DNA of 64,000 nt from DASYPQ01 sp041488095 (GTDB taxonomy: Bacteria; Planctomycetota; UBA1135; GCA-002686595). How positions within the stretch are numbered: the stretch's first letter is position 1; every line of letters starts with the position of its first letter. The DNA is taken from positions 56,382-120,381 of the forward strand of contig JBGPOP010000010.1 in the NCBI GenBank assembly GCA_041488095.1, given 5' to 3'. Both the position numbers and the translations under genes were made by a program. The notes under the pieces are model-generated. The model did no database searches, was not told where the DNA came from, and was given only the letters and a program-made list of their open reading frames with translations. Below are positions 18,497 to 26,836 of this stretch, one piece after another.

Positions 18497-19289
18497 CGGA
18501 TGCCTGCGGGACGTTCGGCAGACGTGGTTCGATGCCCTCCGGAAGGGTCGCGAGCAGTTCGCGCGAGAAGAACAGCTCGACCGCGCTGCCGCGCTGCGGG
18601 AGGAGCCAGCCGTTCGCGAGCCAGATCGTCTGCTTGAGGCACTCCGGCCGCGCTGCGGTCAGGAGGGTGTTGCCCTGCTCGAAGAATGCGATGTTGACCA
18701 GATTGCCCTCGACGTCGGCGGCCAGGACTTCCCGGTTCTCGGCTCCGCGAATCCGCACCATGCGCGAGCCCAGGAACACCCAGCGGTGGCGGCGCAGGCT
18801 GCGTCCGCTCTCGAGGTCCCTCAGCAGGTCGTCGATGCGATAGAAGTACGTCTCCCCTCCCTCGCGCCAGGCGGTGTAGAGGAAGAAGCCGTCTCCGCTC
18901 GGGGACTCGACGACGTAGGGCGGGACCCCGGCCCGCACCTCCTCGGGAGTCGGCGGTGGATCCCGGGGTTTCCACTTCGCGTTGGACCCGGGCGCGACGC
19001 CCAGCGCGAGCAGGGCCGCGCCGAGCCGGCTCGGGACGACCTCGGTCACGAACAGGCTCTCGTGGGCCGCGCCCTGGGGGTTGACGAGCAGGTACTCGAG
19101 CAGGTCCTCGCGAACGTCGACCGTCACCGGGATCGAGACGAACCCGCGCGCGAGATCGAGATGGATCTGGTGCTCGAGGAAGGCCTGCTCGAGCTGGTGC
19201 GCGTCATCGCGCGCGGCGGGCGCCGGTCGCGGTTGCTGGACGATCGACATCAGGAAGGCCGCGGCGGCGAGGTTCCGGAGCGCGTGCAT
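18477..19289 (-). CDS. YdjY-domain secreted protein
   Basis: 270 residues beginning with a signal-like hydrophobic run (ALRNLAAAAFLMSIV). Residues ~45-115 show the YdjY pattern: VDVREDLLEYLLVNPQGAAHESLFVTEV followed by LGAALLALGVAPG. The rest has WVFLGSRMVRI and other beta segments, with no catalytic motif. ATG 19289 has an AAGAAGGG box; the longer frame to 19436 is Ser/Arg-rich and implausible. First gene of the run leading to ino1. The YdjY domain has no established biochemical role. Confidence 0.75.
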   Translation of the reverse strand: MHALRNLAAAAFLMSIVQQPRPAPAARDDAHQLEQAFLEHQIHLDLARGFVSIPVTVDVREDLLEYLLVNPQGAAHESLFVTEVVPSRLGAALLALGVAPGSNAKWKPRDPPPTPEEVRAGVPPYVVESPSGDGFFLYTAWREGGETYFYRIDDLLRDLESGRSLRRHRWVFLGSRMVRIRGAENREVLAADVEGNLVNIAFFEQGNTLLTAARPECLKQTIWLANGWLLPQRGSAVELFFSRELLATLPEGIEPRLPNVPQASDGGEGR

Positions 19290-19326
19290 GCCCTTCTTGT
19301 CGCCCCTCGCGCTCCGCTTTCGAGCC

Positions 19327-20127
19327 CTAGAGTCCGCCCGAGAGGAGCGACTCGCGTCGGACGCCGATCCGGTCGAGATCCTCGCGCACGAGCGAGTAGA
19401 CGCCTTCGGCATAGGCGCGGATCTCGTGCTGTGCATCGAGCTTGAGTCGCTGCTCCAGGAAGTGCAGCACGCCCTGGAGCGAGACGGTCCAGTAGGCTTG
19501 GCTGTACACGTTTTGCGGCAGGAGCAGCCGCGCCAGCTCCTTGGCGACCCCGCGCGCGAGGCGCTCCTGGTAGCGCTCGTAGGCGTAGCGGCACTCCTCG
19601 AGCATCGACGCGCGCTCGCGCTCGTGGTCGAAGGCCGGATCGAGATCGACCGAGGACTGCTTGTTCCCGTGCTGCGGATTGCCGCGCATCACCCTGGGCA
19701 CGAAGAACTCGGGGGTCCACTGCACATAGCGCCCCGAAACCTCGTTCCAGCTGCAGCCCTTGTCGGTGTCGAACAGGATGTCGAACACCTCCAGGCTCAC
19801 CGGCTCGCCGCCGACCTCGTAGGTCCGCCAGCCGCTGCCGACCTGGTACTTGAAGGCCTGACGGAAGACGAACAGCGGCGCCTTCCAGTGGAAGGTGTAG
19901 TAGGAGTGGCGGTACGGCGACGTGTGGCCGTGCTCCCACAGGAATGCGCACAGCTTCTTGTCCTTCTCGTCGAACTCGCTCTTCTTCTTTTCGTAGGAGA
20001 TGCGCGCGGTGTTGACGACCTTCAGCGCGTGGTCGACCTGCATGCGGTCGACGAGCGCGATGAATCCGATGCCGTCGCCGAGCGTCTCGACGGCGCCTCG
20101 CGGTAGCCCGAGCTCCTGGGTCGCCAT
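19327..20127 (-). CDS. thyX: Flavin-dependent thymidylate synthase-like protein (ThyX) with altered signature
   Basis: 266 residues. ThyX features are VVNTARISYEKKK (about 37-49), LWEHGHTSPYRHSYYTFHWKAP (about 63-84) and QNVYSQAYWTVSLQGVLHFLEQR near 205-227. The family signature RHR-x7-S is normally contiguous with NExSxRY. Here the place of RHR reads KYQ (about 93-95) and roughly 29 extra residues precede SWNEVSGRY (126-134). FAD and dUMP binding may therefore differ. Five bases separate it from nnrD. It could still be a working thymidylate synthase; no thyA is in the window. Confidence 0.8.
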   Translation of the reverse strand: MATQELGLPRGAVETLGDGIGFIALVDRMQVDHALKVVNTARISYEKKKSEFDEKDKKLCAFLWEHGHTSPYRHSYYTFHWKAPLFVFRQAFKYQVGSGWRTYEVGGEPVSLEVFDILFDTDKGCSWNEVSGRYVQWTPEFFVPRVMRGNPQHGNKQSSVDLDPAFDHERERASMLEECRYAYERYQERLARGVAKELARLLLPQNVYSQAYWTVSLQGVLHFLEQRLKLDAQHEIRAYAEGVYSLVREDLDRIGVRRESLLSGGL

Positions 20128-20132
20128 GCGGG

Positions 20133-20975
20133 TCAGTGTAGCCTCGACTGCGCCGCGGGCAGGAAGCGGACGAGATCCGAGGCCACGAGCCCGCGCCGTC
20201 CGACCTCCGCGGCGGCGAGGTCCCCCGCCAGCCCGTGGACGTGCACGGCGCTCGTCGCGGCGTCGAAGGCCGAGAAGCTCGGATCGATCCGTGTCTCGCA
20301 TGCAGCCAGGTAGGCGCCCAGGATCCCGGCCAGCACGTCGCCCGCGCCCGCGGTCGCCATGCCGGGATTCCCGGTCTCGTTCACGTACACGCGCTGCCCC
20401 TCGGCGACTACGGTCCGATGACCCTTCAAGCAGCAGATCGCGCCGGTCCGGAAGCTGATCTCGAGCGCCGCGGCGATCCGTCCGCTCTCGTCGCGCGGGA
20501 TCTCCCTGGAAAGCAGGCGCGCGGCCTCCCCAGGGTGCGGGGTCACGACCATCGGCCCGCGGCGGGCGCGGAGCCCCTCGGCCTTTCCCGCGAGGACGTT
20601 GAGCGCGTCGGCGTCGACCACCCAAGCGCCCTCGAATCCGTCTTCGAGCAAGGCACGGACGAGGTCGCGCGTGCGCGAGCTCGCGCCCAGGCCCGGGCCG
20701 ACGACACGCACGTGGTCCTTCCGTCCGCTCAGAGCGGCGGCGGACCCTTCCGTGGCATCGACGAGCACGGCCTCCGGCGCGGAGCAGGGCAGGATCGTTT
20801 TCAGGCTCGCGTCCAGACACGCGACCGCGACGAGTCCCGCACCCGCGCGCTGCGCTGCGCGCGCTGCCAGGACGGCCGCGCCGGGCATGTCGGCGCTGCC
20901 GCAGACGAGGAGCACCCGCCCGGCCTCGCCCTTGTGCGCGCCGACCGGCAGTGCGGGAGGAAGGCGCGGGATCAG
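20133..20975 (-). CDS. nnrD: ADP-dependent NAD(P)H-hydrate dehydratase
   Basis: 280 residues. Ribokinase-like NnrD domain: GRVLLVCGSADMPGAAVLAARAA near the N-terminus, VVGPGLG, VVDADALN, VVTPHPGEAARL and NPGMATAGAGDVLAGILGA (about 215-233). It repairs hydrated NAD(P)H. The NnrE epimerase half is absent. No ATG, GTG or TTG lies in a suitable place. A CTG at 20975 overlaps the asparaginase stop (CTGA) and sits six bases after a GGAGGT, so CTG is the most likely start. Confidence 0.85.
   Translation of the reverse strand: MIPRLPPALPVGAHKGEAGRVLLVCGSADMPGAAVLAARAAQRAGAGLVAVACLDASLKTILPCSAPEAVLVDATEGSAAALSGRKDHVRVVGPGLGASSRTRDLVRALLEDGFEGAWVVDADALNVLAGKAEGLRARRGPMVVTPHPGEAARLLSREIPRDESGRIAAALEISFRTGAICCLKGHRTVVAEGQRVYVNETGNPGMATAGAGDVLAGILGAYLAACETRIDPSFSAFDAATSAVHVHGLAGDLAAAEVGRRGLVASDLVRFLPAAQSRLH
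20135..20140 (-). promoter_or_regulatory. TACACT -10-like box before thyX
   Basis: TACACT on the minus strand ends seven bases before the thyX ATG and overlaps the nnrD stop. It could allow a leaderless thyX transcript, but it also coincides with the last codons of nnrD, so chance is possible. Confidence 0.2.
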
Positions 20976-22027
20976 ACCAGGACCTCCGTGCGGCCGATCT
21001 CGAGCCCGGCCCAGTTGCGCAGGGTCTTCTGCTCCCATTCCGCGAGCGTGGAGAGCTCCGCGTCGGCCGCGAAACGGAAGCGGCGCAGGAGCCCGACGAT
21101 CAGCGCATGCAGGCCGCGGCTCGAGCCGTCGTCCATCTTGATCGCCAGGCCGCGGTCCGCGCCCCTCACCCCGATCCCGTAGACCGCGTCGCCGCCGATC
21201 TTGGGAAAGATCCGCCCCTTCGTCGCGCGCACGATGTCGGTGCAGATGCGCTGGTGGCTGCCCGCGAGCAGGACGGGATGCGCTGCGACCGACGCGAGCA
21301 TGCGCTCGCAGGCTGCGCGTCGCGGTGCGGGGAGGCCACCGGGGTTGGCGACGCGCGCGAAGGCAGTCGCGAGGCCGGTGAGCGGCATCCGGAAGGTCGG
21401 CGCGCTGCACCCGTCGACAGCGGTCGAGAGCTCGCCCGGCGACACGCCGCTCATCTCGAGCACGGCCTCGCGCACGAGCGCCTGCCCGGCGCTCTCGGGG
21501 TCGATGTACCGATCCGGAGGCACGCCCAGGTGCAGCGCCAGCGCCAGGAAGCCCGCGTGCTTGCCCGAGCAATTGTTGTGGAGCGCCGTGGGCTCCAGGC
21601 CGTCGGCCCTCAGGCGCGCGCGCGCCTCGGGATCTCCCGGCGGTTGAGGACCGCACTTCAGATGGCCGATCGAGAGGCCCAGGCGCGCGAGCAGCGACCT
21701 GACGGCGTCGGTGTGGCACGCCTCCCCGTTGTGCGAAGACAGCGCCAGCGTCACCTCCTCGTCGGTGAAGCCGAAGCGCCCCGCCGCGCCGGTCTCGAGC
21801 AGGGGCAGGGCCTGGAGGAACTTGGCCGAGCTGCGCACGAAGATCGGCCGGCTCCATTCCCCGGCACCCTCGAGGATCCTTCCGGCGGTGTCGATCAGCA
21901 CCCACGCGCCGCGGTGCTGGGATTCGACCGCATCTCCGCGCCAGACGCGCACGAGGACCGGATTGTCCGGGTAGCCGCGGTCGGATGCTGCGGTGAGACG
22001 GATCTCGGGCCTGAGGGACTTGACCAT
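20972..22027 (-). CDS. Asparaginase family protein (L-asparaginase II type)
   Basis: 351 residues. Shows the L-asparaginase II signature stretches RSSAKFLQALPLLETGAA, LSSHNGEACHTDAV, LKCGPQPPG, LHNNCSGKHAGFLALA and DGCSAPTF. The family (Rhizobium AsnII-like) hydrolyses asparagine to aspartate. ATG 22027 is followed downstream by nnrD and thyX in a tight cluster. A TAGGAT box lies 27 bases upstream on the same strand. Confidence 0.9.
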   Translation of the reverse strand: MVKSLRPEIRLTAASDRGYPDNPVLVRVWRGDAVESQHRGAWVLIDTAGRILEGAGEWSRPIFVRSSAKFLQALPLLETGAAGRFGFTDEEVTLALSSHNGEACHTDAVRSLLARLGLSIGHLKCGPQPPGDPEARARLRADGLEPTALHNNCSGKHAGFLALALHLGVPPDRYIDPESAGQALVREAVLEMSGVSPGELSTAVDGCSAPTFRMPLTGLATAFARVANPGGLPAPRRAACERMLASVAAHPVLLAGSHQRICTDIVRATKGRIFPKIGGDAVYGIGVRGADRGLAIKMDDGSSRGLHALIVGLLRRFRFAADAELSTLAEWEQKTLRNWAGLEIGRTEVLV

Positions 22028-22054
22028 GGATGGCGTGCGGGCGAAGTTCAGCCC

Positions 22055-22068
22055 ATCCTAGCTACACT
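22055..22068. promoter_or_regulatory. Back-to-back -10-like boxes between asparaginase and 22078 gene
   Basis: On the minus strand TAGGAT (22060-22055) precedes the asparaginase gene by 27 bases. On the plus strand TACACT (22063-22068) precedes the GTG at 22078 by nine bases. The two face away from each other with two bases between them. No -35 consensus is evident for either. Confidence 0.35.
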
Positions 22069-22077
22069 GGGACCGCG

Positions 22078-22587
22078 GTGGCATCCACACTCGACGCTCC
22101 GACCCGTCGGCCTCCGGGGCCTGCGGGGCCTTTCGCGCCCATCTCTCCGCAGGGAGCGGGTGAGAGCCCCGCGTCCTCCGCGGAGCAAGACCGGCGTGGC
22201 GCTCGCACGGCGAGGTCGCTCCGGCTCGTCGCTCCAGGATGGCTCATCGGTCCCGTGATGCTGGTCGCGGCGGTGTGCGGAGCGATCCTCGTGATGCATG
22301 GGCCCGACCGGGCGTTCGCTGCGGCGCTCGCGACGCTCGTCGCGACGGCTCTTGCGTGGATCCTGATCTCGGTGTTCTGGCCCTCCATTCCCGATCGGAC
22401 CTGCCCCGCGTGCGGACGCGCGTGCCTGCGCCGCCTCGAGAAAGACTCCACGTGCGGCGTAGCCTGCGGCGCGTGCAGCTTCCAGGACCCCGACCGCAGC
22501 TCGTTCCTTTTCGCCGAGGAAGAGGAAGGCGTTGTCGAACCGGAGGTGGCCCGAGAGCGACTCGGTGAGCAGGGATGGAAGCCATGA
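22078..22587 (+). CDS. Two-helix membrane protein with cytoplasmic CxxC zinc ribbon, unknown
   Basis: 169 residues from GTG 22078, or 185 from ATG 22030 which would overlap the divergent promoter and was not chosen. A basic, Pro-rich N-terminus is followed by two membrane helices (about 55-75 and 80-100) and a zinc-ribbon pattern CPACGRACLRRLEKDSTCG...CGAC. The tail is acidic. The stop overlaps the next gene's ATG. The family is not recognised; coupling to the DUF151 nuclease gene suggests shared expression. Confidence 0.55.
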   Translation: MASTLDAPTRRPPGPAGPFAPISPQGAGESPASSAEQDRRGARTARSLRLVAPGWLIGPVMLVAAVCGAILVMHGPDRAFAAALATLVATALAWILISVFWPSIPDRTCPACGRACLRRLEKDSTCGVACGACSFQDPDRSSFLFAEEEEGVVEPEVARERLGEQGWKP

Positions 22588-23087
22588 AGGACCCGACGGA
22601 CGGTACGAAGATGGTCGACGTGGCCCTCTCCCGCATCGTGATCCGCGAGGGTTCGGACCAGCAGTACATCTTCCTCCAGGAGATGGGAGGAGAGCGGGGC
22701 TTCCCGATCGTGATCGGCACGGCCGAGGCCTGCGAGATCCGCCGGGTCGTCGCCGGGCTGAAGACGCCGCGACCGCTGACACACCAGCTCGCCTACGAGT
22801 CGATCCGCGCTCTGGGGACGGAGTTGAAGCACGTGGACATCGTGGACCTGCGCGACAACACGTTCTTCGCGCAACTCGTGCTCCACAACAAGGAGGGCGA
22901 GTTGATCGCGGTGGTCGACGCGCGCCCGAGCGACGCGGTAGCGCTCGCGCTGCGAGCCGAGTGTCCGATCCGCGTGGCGCAGTCGGTTCTCGACATGGTC
23001 CGCACGGATCCGTCGGGACCCGATCCGCTGCCGCCCGAGCCGGACGGCGAGAACGAGGAGGAAGGCGAGGGAAAGGCGGAGAGCTAG
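22584..23087 (+). CDS. Bifunctional nuclease family (DUF151/BFN) protein
   Basis: 167 residues. The BFN pattern is clear: YIFLQEMGGERGFPIVIGTAEACEI, RPLTHQL, LKHVDIVDLRDNTFFAQLVL and VDARPSDAVALALRAECPI. Plant and bacterial relatives have DNase/RNase activity. A C-terminal Glu-rich tail of about 20 residues follows. ATG 22584 was preferred over ATG 22575 because it overlaps the preceding stop (ATGA) and has AGGG nine bases upstream. Confidence 0.88.
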   Translation: MKDPTDGTKMVDVALSRIVIREGSDQQYIFLQEMGGERGFPIVIGTAEACEIRRVVAGLKTPRPLTHQLAYESIRALGTELKHVDIVDLRDNTFFAQLVLHNKEGELIAVVDARPSDAVALALRAECPIRVAQSVLDMVRTDPSGPDPLPPEPDGENEEEGEGKAES

Positions 23088-23134
23088 CTCGCCTGGACCC
23101 CCGCCTGCGCCGCACGTAGGCTGCGTGCTCGAGC

Positions 23135-23222
23135 GGAGGCGTGGCAGAGCGGCCGAATGCGTCGGTTTTGAAAACCGAAGTGTCGCAAGGCACCGGGGGT
23201 TCGAATCCTCCCGCCTCCGCCA
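23135..23222 (+). tRNA. tRNA-Ser (anticodon UGA)
   Basis: 88 bases including encoded CCA. Acceptor stem GGAGGCG pairs with CGCCTCC. The anticodon loop TTTGAAA gives TGA. A long class II variable arm (GTGTCGCAAGGCAC) and T-loop GTTCGAATC are present. Confidence 0.97.
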
Positions 23223-23333
23223 CCTCGAGATCGGTGGCGATGCCTGCGTAGGAGCCGAGTTCGACGAGCTGCTCCACCCGCGCTCGGCTTGCCCGCATCT
23301 TGGACCACGGGTATCCTCCCCCGCCCGACGCGC

Positions 23334-23424
23334 GGAGAGGTGGCAGAGTGGCCGAATGCGCCGGCTTGCTAAGCCGGTGAGTCCTTTTTGGGCTCCGAGG
23401 GTTCGACTCCCTCCCTCTCCGCCA
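23334..23424 (+). tRNA. tRNA-Ser (anticodon GCU)
   Basis: 91 bases including encoded CCA. Acceptor GGAGAGG pairs with CCTCTCC. The anticodon loop TTGCTAA gives GCT. The long variable arm GAGTCC-TTTTT-GGGCTC and T-loop GTTCGACTC are present. It lies 111 bases after the other serine tRNA, probably in one transcript. Confidence 0.97.
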
Positions 23425-23465
23425 CCCTCGACCGGCGCACCCGCCCGTGGCATGCTGCGCTGGGC

Positions 23466-23918
23466 ATGGGAAGGATGCGCAAGAGCGCGGGAATCGCGGT
23501 GCTGTTCGCGGTGATCGCCGCGGGCTGCGCCGTCCGGCGCGAGCTCGTCATCCTCTCCGATCCGCCCGGTGCCGCCGTGCGCCTCGACCAGCAGATCGTC
23601 GGCGAGACGCCCTACCGCACCGAGTTCGAGGCCTTCGGCACGCGCCGCGTGACCCTCTACCGCCAGGGCTACCGCGCCTGGTCCAAGCCCGTGAAGCTGG
23701 TCGCGCCCTGGTACGCGCGCTTTCCCTTCGATTTCTTCAGCGAGGTCCTGCTGCCCTTCGGCTGGAAATATCGCAAGGAGGTCCGCGCCGAGCTCGAGCC
23801 CGAGAGCGGGTCGGTCACTCAGCCCGACCTCGAGAAGGTCCTCGAGCGCGCCGAGGTCCTGCGCAAGGCCGGGCCCGAGGGGCCACAGCGCAGGAACCCG
23901 ATCCAGAAGCCCGAATGA
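23466..23918 (+). CDS. PEGA-domain lipoprotein
   Basis: 150 residues from ATG 23466 (or 147 from 23475). Signal GIAVLFAVIAAGC gives a lipobox Cys near 21. Residues ~30-75 form a PEGA domain (SDPPGAAVRLDQQIVGETPYRTEF, then GTRRVTLYRQGYRAW). A hydrophobic aromatic stretch (WYARFPFDFFSEVLLPFGW) follows, and a charged tail ends the protein. PEGA domains occur on surface-anchored proteins. The stop overlaps the murD ATG. The first codons of a longer frame would lie inside the tRNA and were discarded. Confidence 0.78.
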   Translation: MGRMRKSAGIAVLFAVIAAGCAVRRELVILSDPPGAAVRLDQQIVGETPYRTEFEAFGTRRVTLYRQGYRAWSKPVKLVAPWYARFPFDFFSEVLLPFGWKYRKEVRAELEPESGSVTQPDLEKVLERAEVLRKAGPEGPQRRNPIQKPE

Positions 23919-25324
23919 AGGCCACGCCGCGCGACCTCGAAGGGCTCCCGGTCACCGTCATGGGGCTGGGCCTGTTCGGCGGCGGCGCGGCCGTGTCGCG
24001 CTGGCTCGCCGCGCAAGGCGCGCACGTCACGGTGACGGATCTGCGCACGGCCGAGGAGCTCGCACCCGCGCTGCGCGGGCTCGAGGGCCTTCCGCTGCGC
24101 TTCGTCCTCGGCGAGCACCGGACGGAGGACTTCACGCAGGCGGCGCTGGTGGTCGCCAACCCGGCCGTTCCGCCGCGGAGCCCCTTTCTCGAGGCCGCTC
24201 GCGCCACGGGCGCGACGGTGACCTCCGAGATGGCGCTCTTTCTCGAGCGGTGCCCCGCGCGCATCGCCGCGGTGACGGGCACACAGGGCAAGAGCTCGAC
24301 CTGCAACACGCTGGCGCAGCTCCTCACGGCGAGCGGCTTCCGCGTCCACCTGGGCGGCAACATCGGGCGGTCGCTGCTCGAGAGCACTGGCGAGATGCGG
24401 CCGCAGGACGTTGCGGTCGTCGAGATCTCCTCCTACCAGCTCGAAGCCTTCCCGGGGCGATTGGATACGCGCGGTGAGCCGCCGCACGTCGAGGTCGTCG
24501 CCGTCACGAACGTGCTCGCCGACCACCTCGAGCGCCACGGCTCGGTGGAGGCCTACGCGGCAGCCAAGAGGCGGATCCTCCCTCTCGCGGCGGCGGCCGG
24601 CGGGACGGCCGTGCTGTCGGCGGAAGACTCGCGGGTCGCACGCTGGAGCGAGCCCGGGCTGCGGCGGATCGATTTCTTCCCGACGCGCGCTTCCGATGCG
24701 GTGCTCAACCGCCTCGACGGCCGCTTCCGCCTGGACCTCGAAGTCCTCGGCCGCGCCTCCGACCTGCACATCCACGGCGATTTCCAGCGCGAGAACACCC
24801 TGATGGCCCTGGGCATCGCGCGGATCCTCGGCGCGCGGGCGGATGTCCTGGCGAACGCGCTCCCCAACGTGACCGCGCTTCCGCACCGCCTGGAGGACCT
24901 GGGTGTGCGCCGCGGTCACCGCGTGTGGGACAACGGGGTTTCGACCACACCCGACTCGACCCTCTCGGCGCTCGCGTCGATCGCGCCGGGCTGCACGCTG
25001 ATGTGCGGCGGCAAGGCAAAGAACCTGCCGCTTGGCGAACTCGTGGACACCGTGCGCGCACGCGTCCGTCGCACGGTCGTCTTCGGTGACGCAGCCGATC
25101 TCTTCGGGTCCGCGTTCCGCTCGGCAGGGATCGAGACCTGGGCCGCCCCCACGGTCGAGGCGGCCGTGGCGATCGCCTTCGAGCGCATGGAGAAGGGCGC
25201 GGAGCTGCTCTTCTCCCCGGCCGCCGCGAGCTTCGATGCCTACCTCAACTTCCGCGAGCGCGCCCTGGCCTTCCGCCGCGCCCTTCCGCCGGTCGACGGC
25301 GAGCCGGCTCCGGCAGTCCGATGA
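23915..25324 (+). CDS. murD: UDP-N-acetylmuramoyl-L-alanine--D-glutamate ligase
   Basis: 469 residues, typical MurD length. N-terminal Rossmann domain (VMGLGLFGGGAAVSRWL), ATP loop VTGTQGKSST (about 121-130), VVEISSYQLE (about 170-179), a conserved NVLADHLERHGS and C-terminal ligase domain with CGGKAKNLP. The Walker loop GTQGKS replaces the usual GTNGKT; this is a conservative change. It adds D-Glu to the peptidoglycan precursor, so the organism makes peptidoglycan. It is not in a dcw cluster here; the PEGA gene overlaps it upstream. Confidence 0.93.
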   Translation: MKATPRDLEGLPVTVMGLGLFGGGAAVSRWLAAQGAHVTVTDLRTAEELAPALRGLEGLPLRFVLGEHRTEDFTQAALVVANPAVPPRSPFLEAARATGATVTSEMALFLERCPARIAAVTGTQGKSSTCNTLAQLLTASGFRVHLGGNIGRSLLESTGEMRPQDVAVVEISSYQLEAFPGRLDTRGEPPHVEVVAVTNVLADHLERHGSVEAYAAAKRRILPLAAAAGGTAVLSAEDSRVARWSEPGLRRIDFFPTRASDAVLNRLDGRFRLDLEVLGRASDLHIHGDFQRENTLMALGIARILGARADVLANALPNVTALPHRLEDLGVRRGHRVWDNGVSTTPDSTLSALASIAPGCTLMCGGKAKNLPLGELVDTVRARVRRTVVFGDAADLFGSAFRSAGIETWAAPTVEAAVAIAFERMEKGAELLFSPAAASFDAYLNFRERALAFRRALPPVDGEPAPAVR

Positions 25325-25336
25325 TGCCGGGCCCCG

Positions 25337-26248
25337 ATGACTCTGGACATTCAGGACCCTGAGCTCGCCCCGCTCCTCGCGAGCCTGAAGCCCTACGCCT
25401 GCAGCCTGCTCGAGCGCGCCGGGATGCACGCCCTGCGTCTGCACGCCGACTCGGTGTCGCCCGAGCACCTGCTCTCGATCCTGATGGAGGACGAGGACTC
25501 CGCCGCGCACGCCGCGGTGCTGCACGCCTTCGCCGACCCGGAGACGATCTCGGGCGAGGCGCTCGCGATCTCGCCGGGCCTGATGGTGGTCGCGTCGGGG
25601 TCGACGCTGCCCTTCTCGCCGCGCGCCGCAGGGGTCCTCGCCCGCGCGCGGGTCCTCGGCGCGGCCGGGAGCGCAGTCGAGGTGGGGACCGCGAATCTGC
25701 TGGCGCAAGCCGCCGCCGCCCTCGACGAGGACTCGCAAGCGGCCTTGCGAGCGGCGGGTCTCCCGATCGGTGCGGCGTCTCCGGCCAGCGCCGAGCCGCC
25801 TGCGCTGGGGGCCGCGCTGTTCAAGCACTTCTCCGCTCCCGCCAAGCGTGCGCTGTCGGCCGCCAACCGCCTGGCCGCCGGCCAGCGGCTGCGCGCGATC
25901 GCCCCGGCACACCTCCTGCTCGGATGCTTGATGGAGGACGCGCATCTCGCGCAGGTCCTGGGCCTGAGCTTCCAGCGCGCGCGAATCCTGCTCGGCGCGA
26001 GGACCGCGGACGACAGCCTCCCCGCACCGCGCCGCCTCCCGCCGGACCCGACCCTGATCGGACTCCTGCGAGGGCTGCCGGCCGGCTCGGACAGCCTGGC
26101 TTTGCTGGCTCGCTTCCTTTCCGGGGAGACACCCGAGCTGGCCCAGATCCTGATCCGCTCCAAGGTCACCGCCGCGTTCCTGGCGCGCGCCCGGGGTGCC
26201 TTCCTGGATCCGGAAGCGGCCCAGGAACCTGGCCCGCCTCGACGATAA
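25337..26248 (+). CDS. Stand-alone Clp N-domain repeat protein
   Basis: 303 residues, no ATPase. Two Clp-N-like units: residues ~15-135 (ERAGMHALRLHADSVSPEHLLSILMEDE) and ~165-225 (FSAPAKRALSAANRLAAGQRLRAIAPAHLLLGCLMEDA). Such domains bind substrates or adaptors of ClpC. The C-terminal ~60 residues are Leu-rich helices. It precedes an McsA-like gene by 18 bases and clpC by about 0.8 kb, supporting an adaptor or decoy role (inference). Confidence 0.78.
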   Translation: MTLDIQDPELAPLLASLKPYACSLLERAGMHALRLHADSVSPEHLLSILMEDEDSAAHAAVLHAFADPETISGEALAISPGLMVVASGSTLPFSPRAAGVLARARVLGAAGSAVEVGTANLLAQAAAALDEDSQAALRAAGLPIGAASPASAEPPALGAALFKHFSAPAKRALSAANRLAAGQRLRAIAPAHLLLGCLMEDAHLAQVLGLSFQRARILLGARTADDSLPAPRRLPPDPTLIGLLRGLPAGSDSLALLARFLSGETPELAQILIRSKVTAAFLARARGAFLDPEAAQEPGPPRR

Positions 26249-26266
26249 GAAGGAGTGGAGCTATAG

Positions 26267-26836
26267 GTGATAGCGGGCGGACCGTCCGGGCCCGCCCCCG
26301 CCATGATCTGCCAGAACTGCCAGAAGAACCTCGCCTCCGTCCACGTCACCGAGATCGTCGAGGTCGCCGGGAAGGACGAGAAGGACAAGACTGCCCGCAA
26401 GGAGGTCCACGAGCAGCACCTGTGCGAGATCTGCGCGGCGAGCGTCGACCTGCCCCACTCGCCATCGATGAAGAAGTCGGCGGCGGACATCTGGAAGCTG
26501 CTCCAGATGTCGGCGCAGCAGAACAAGAAGCGCGGAGGGCCGTCCTGTCCCGACTGCGGCATGAGCCTGGACGAGTTCCGCAAGAAGGGGCGTCTGGGCT
26601 GCGCGCGGGACTACGAGGTCTTCAAGAACCACATCGGTGATCTGCTCGAACGCGTGCATGGCGCGCGCGCACACGTCGGGCGGGTGCCCGGCACGAGCGA
26701 GGCGGACTCCCTGCGCTCCCAGCGGCTCTCCACGCTGAAGCAACAGCTCGAGCAGGCCATCCGGACCGAGGCCTACGAAAGTGCGGCCCGGCTGCGGGAC
26801 GAGATCAAGGCCCTCGACCAGCCCGAAGCCTCCTGA
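26267..26836 (+). CDS. McsA-like zinc-finger and UVR-domain protein
   Basis: 189 residues from GTG 26267, which has an AGGAG at 11 bases. Homology suggests ATG 26303 (MICQNCQ) but that lacks a ribosome site. Zinc pairs are CQNC, CEIC, CPDC and a later GC. A UVR motif lies at the C-terminus (LKQQLEQAIRTEAYESAARLRDEIKAL). In Firmicutes McsA activates the McsB arginine kinase and is encoded before clpC. No mcsB or ctsR is present here, so it may act directly on ClpC (inference). Confidence 0.85.
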   Translation: MIAGGPSGPAPAMICQNCQKNLASVHVTEIVEVAGKDEKDKTARKEVHEQHLCEICAASVDLPHSPSMKKSAADIWKLLQMSAQQNKKRGGPSCPDCGMSLDEFRKKGRLGCARDYEVFKNHIGDLLERVHGARAHVGRVPGTSEADSLRSQRLSTLKQQLEQAIRTEAYESAARLRDEIKALDQPEAS

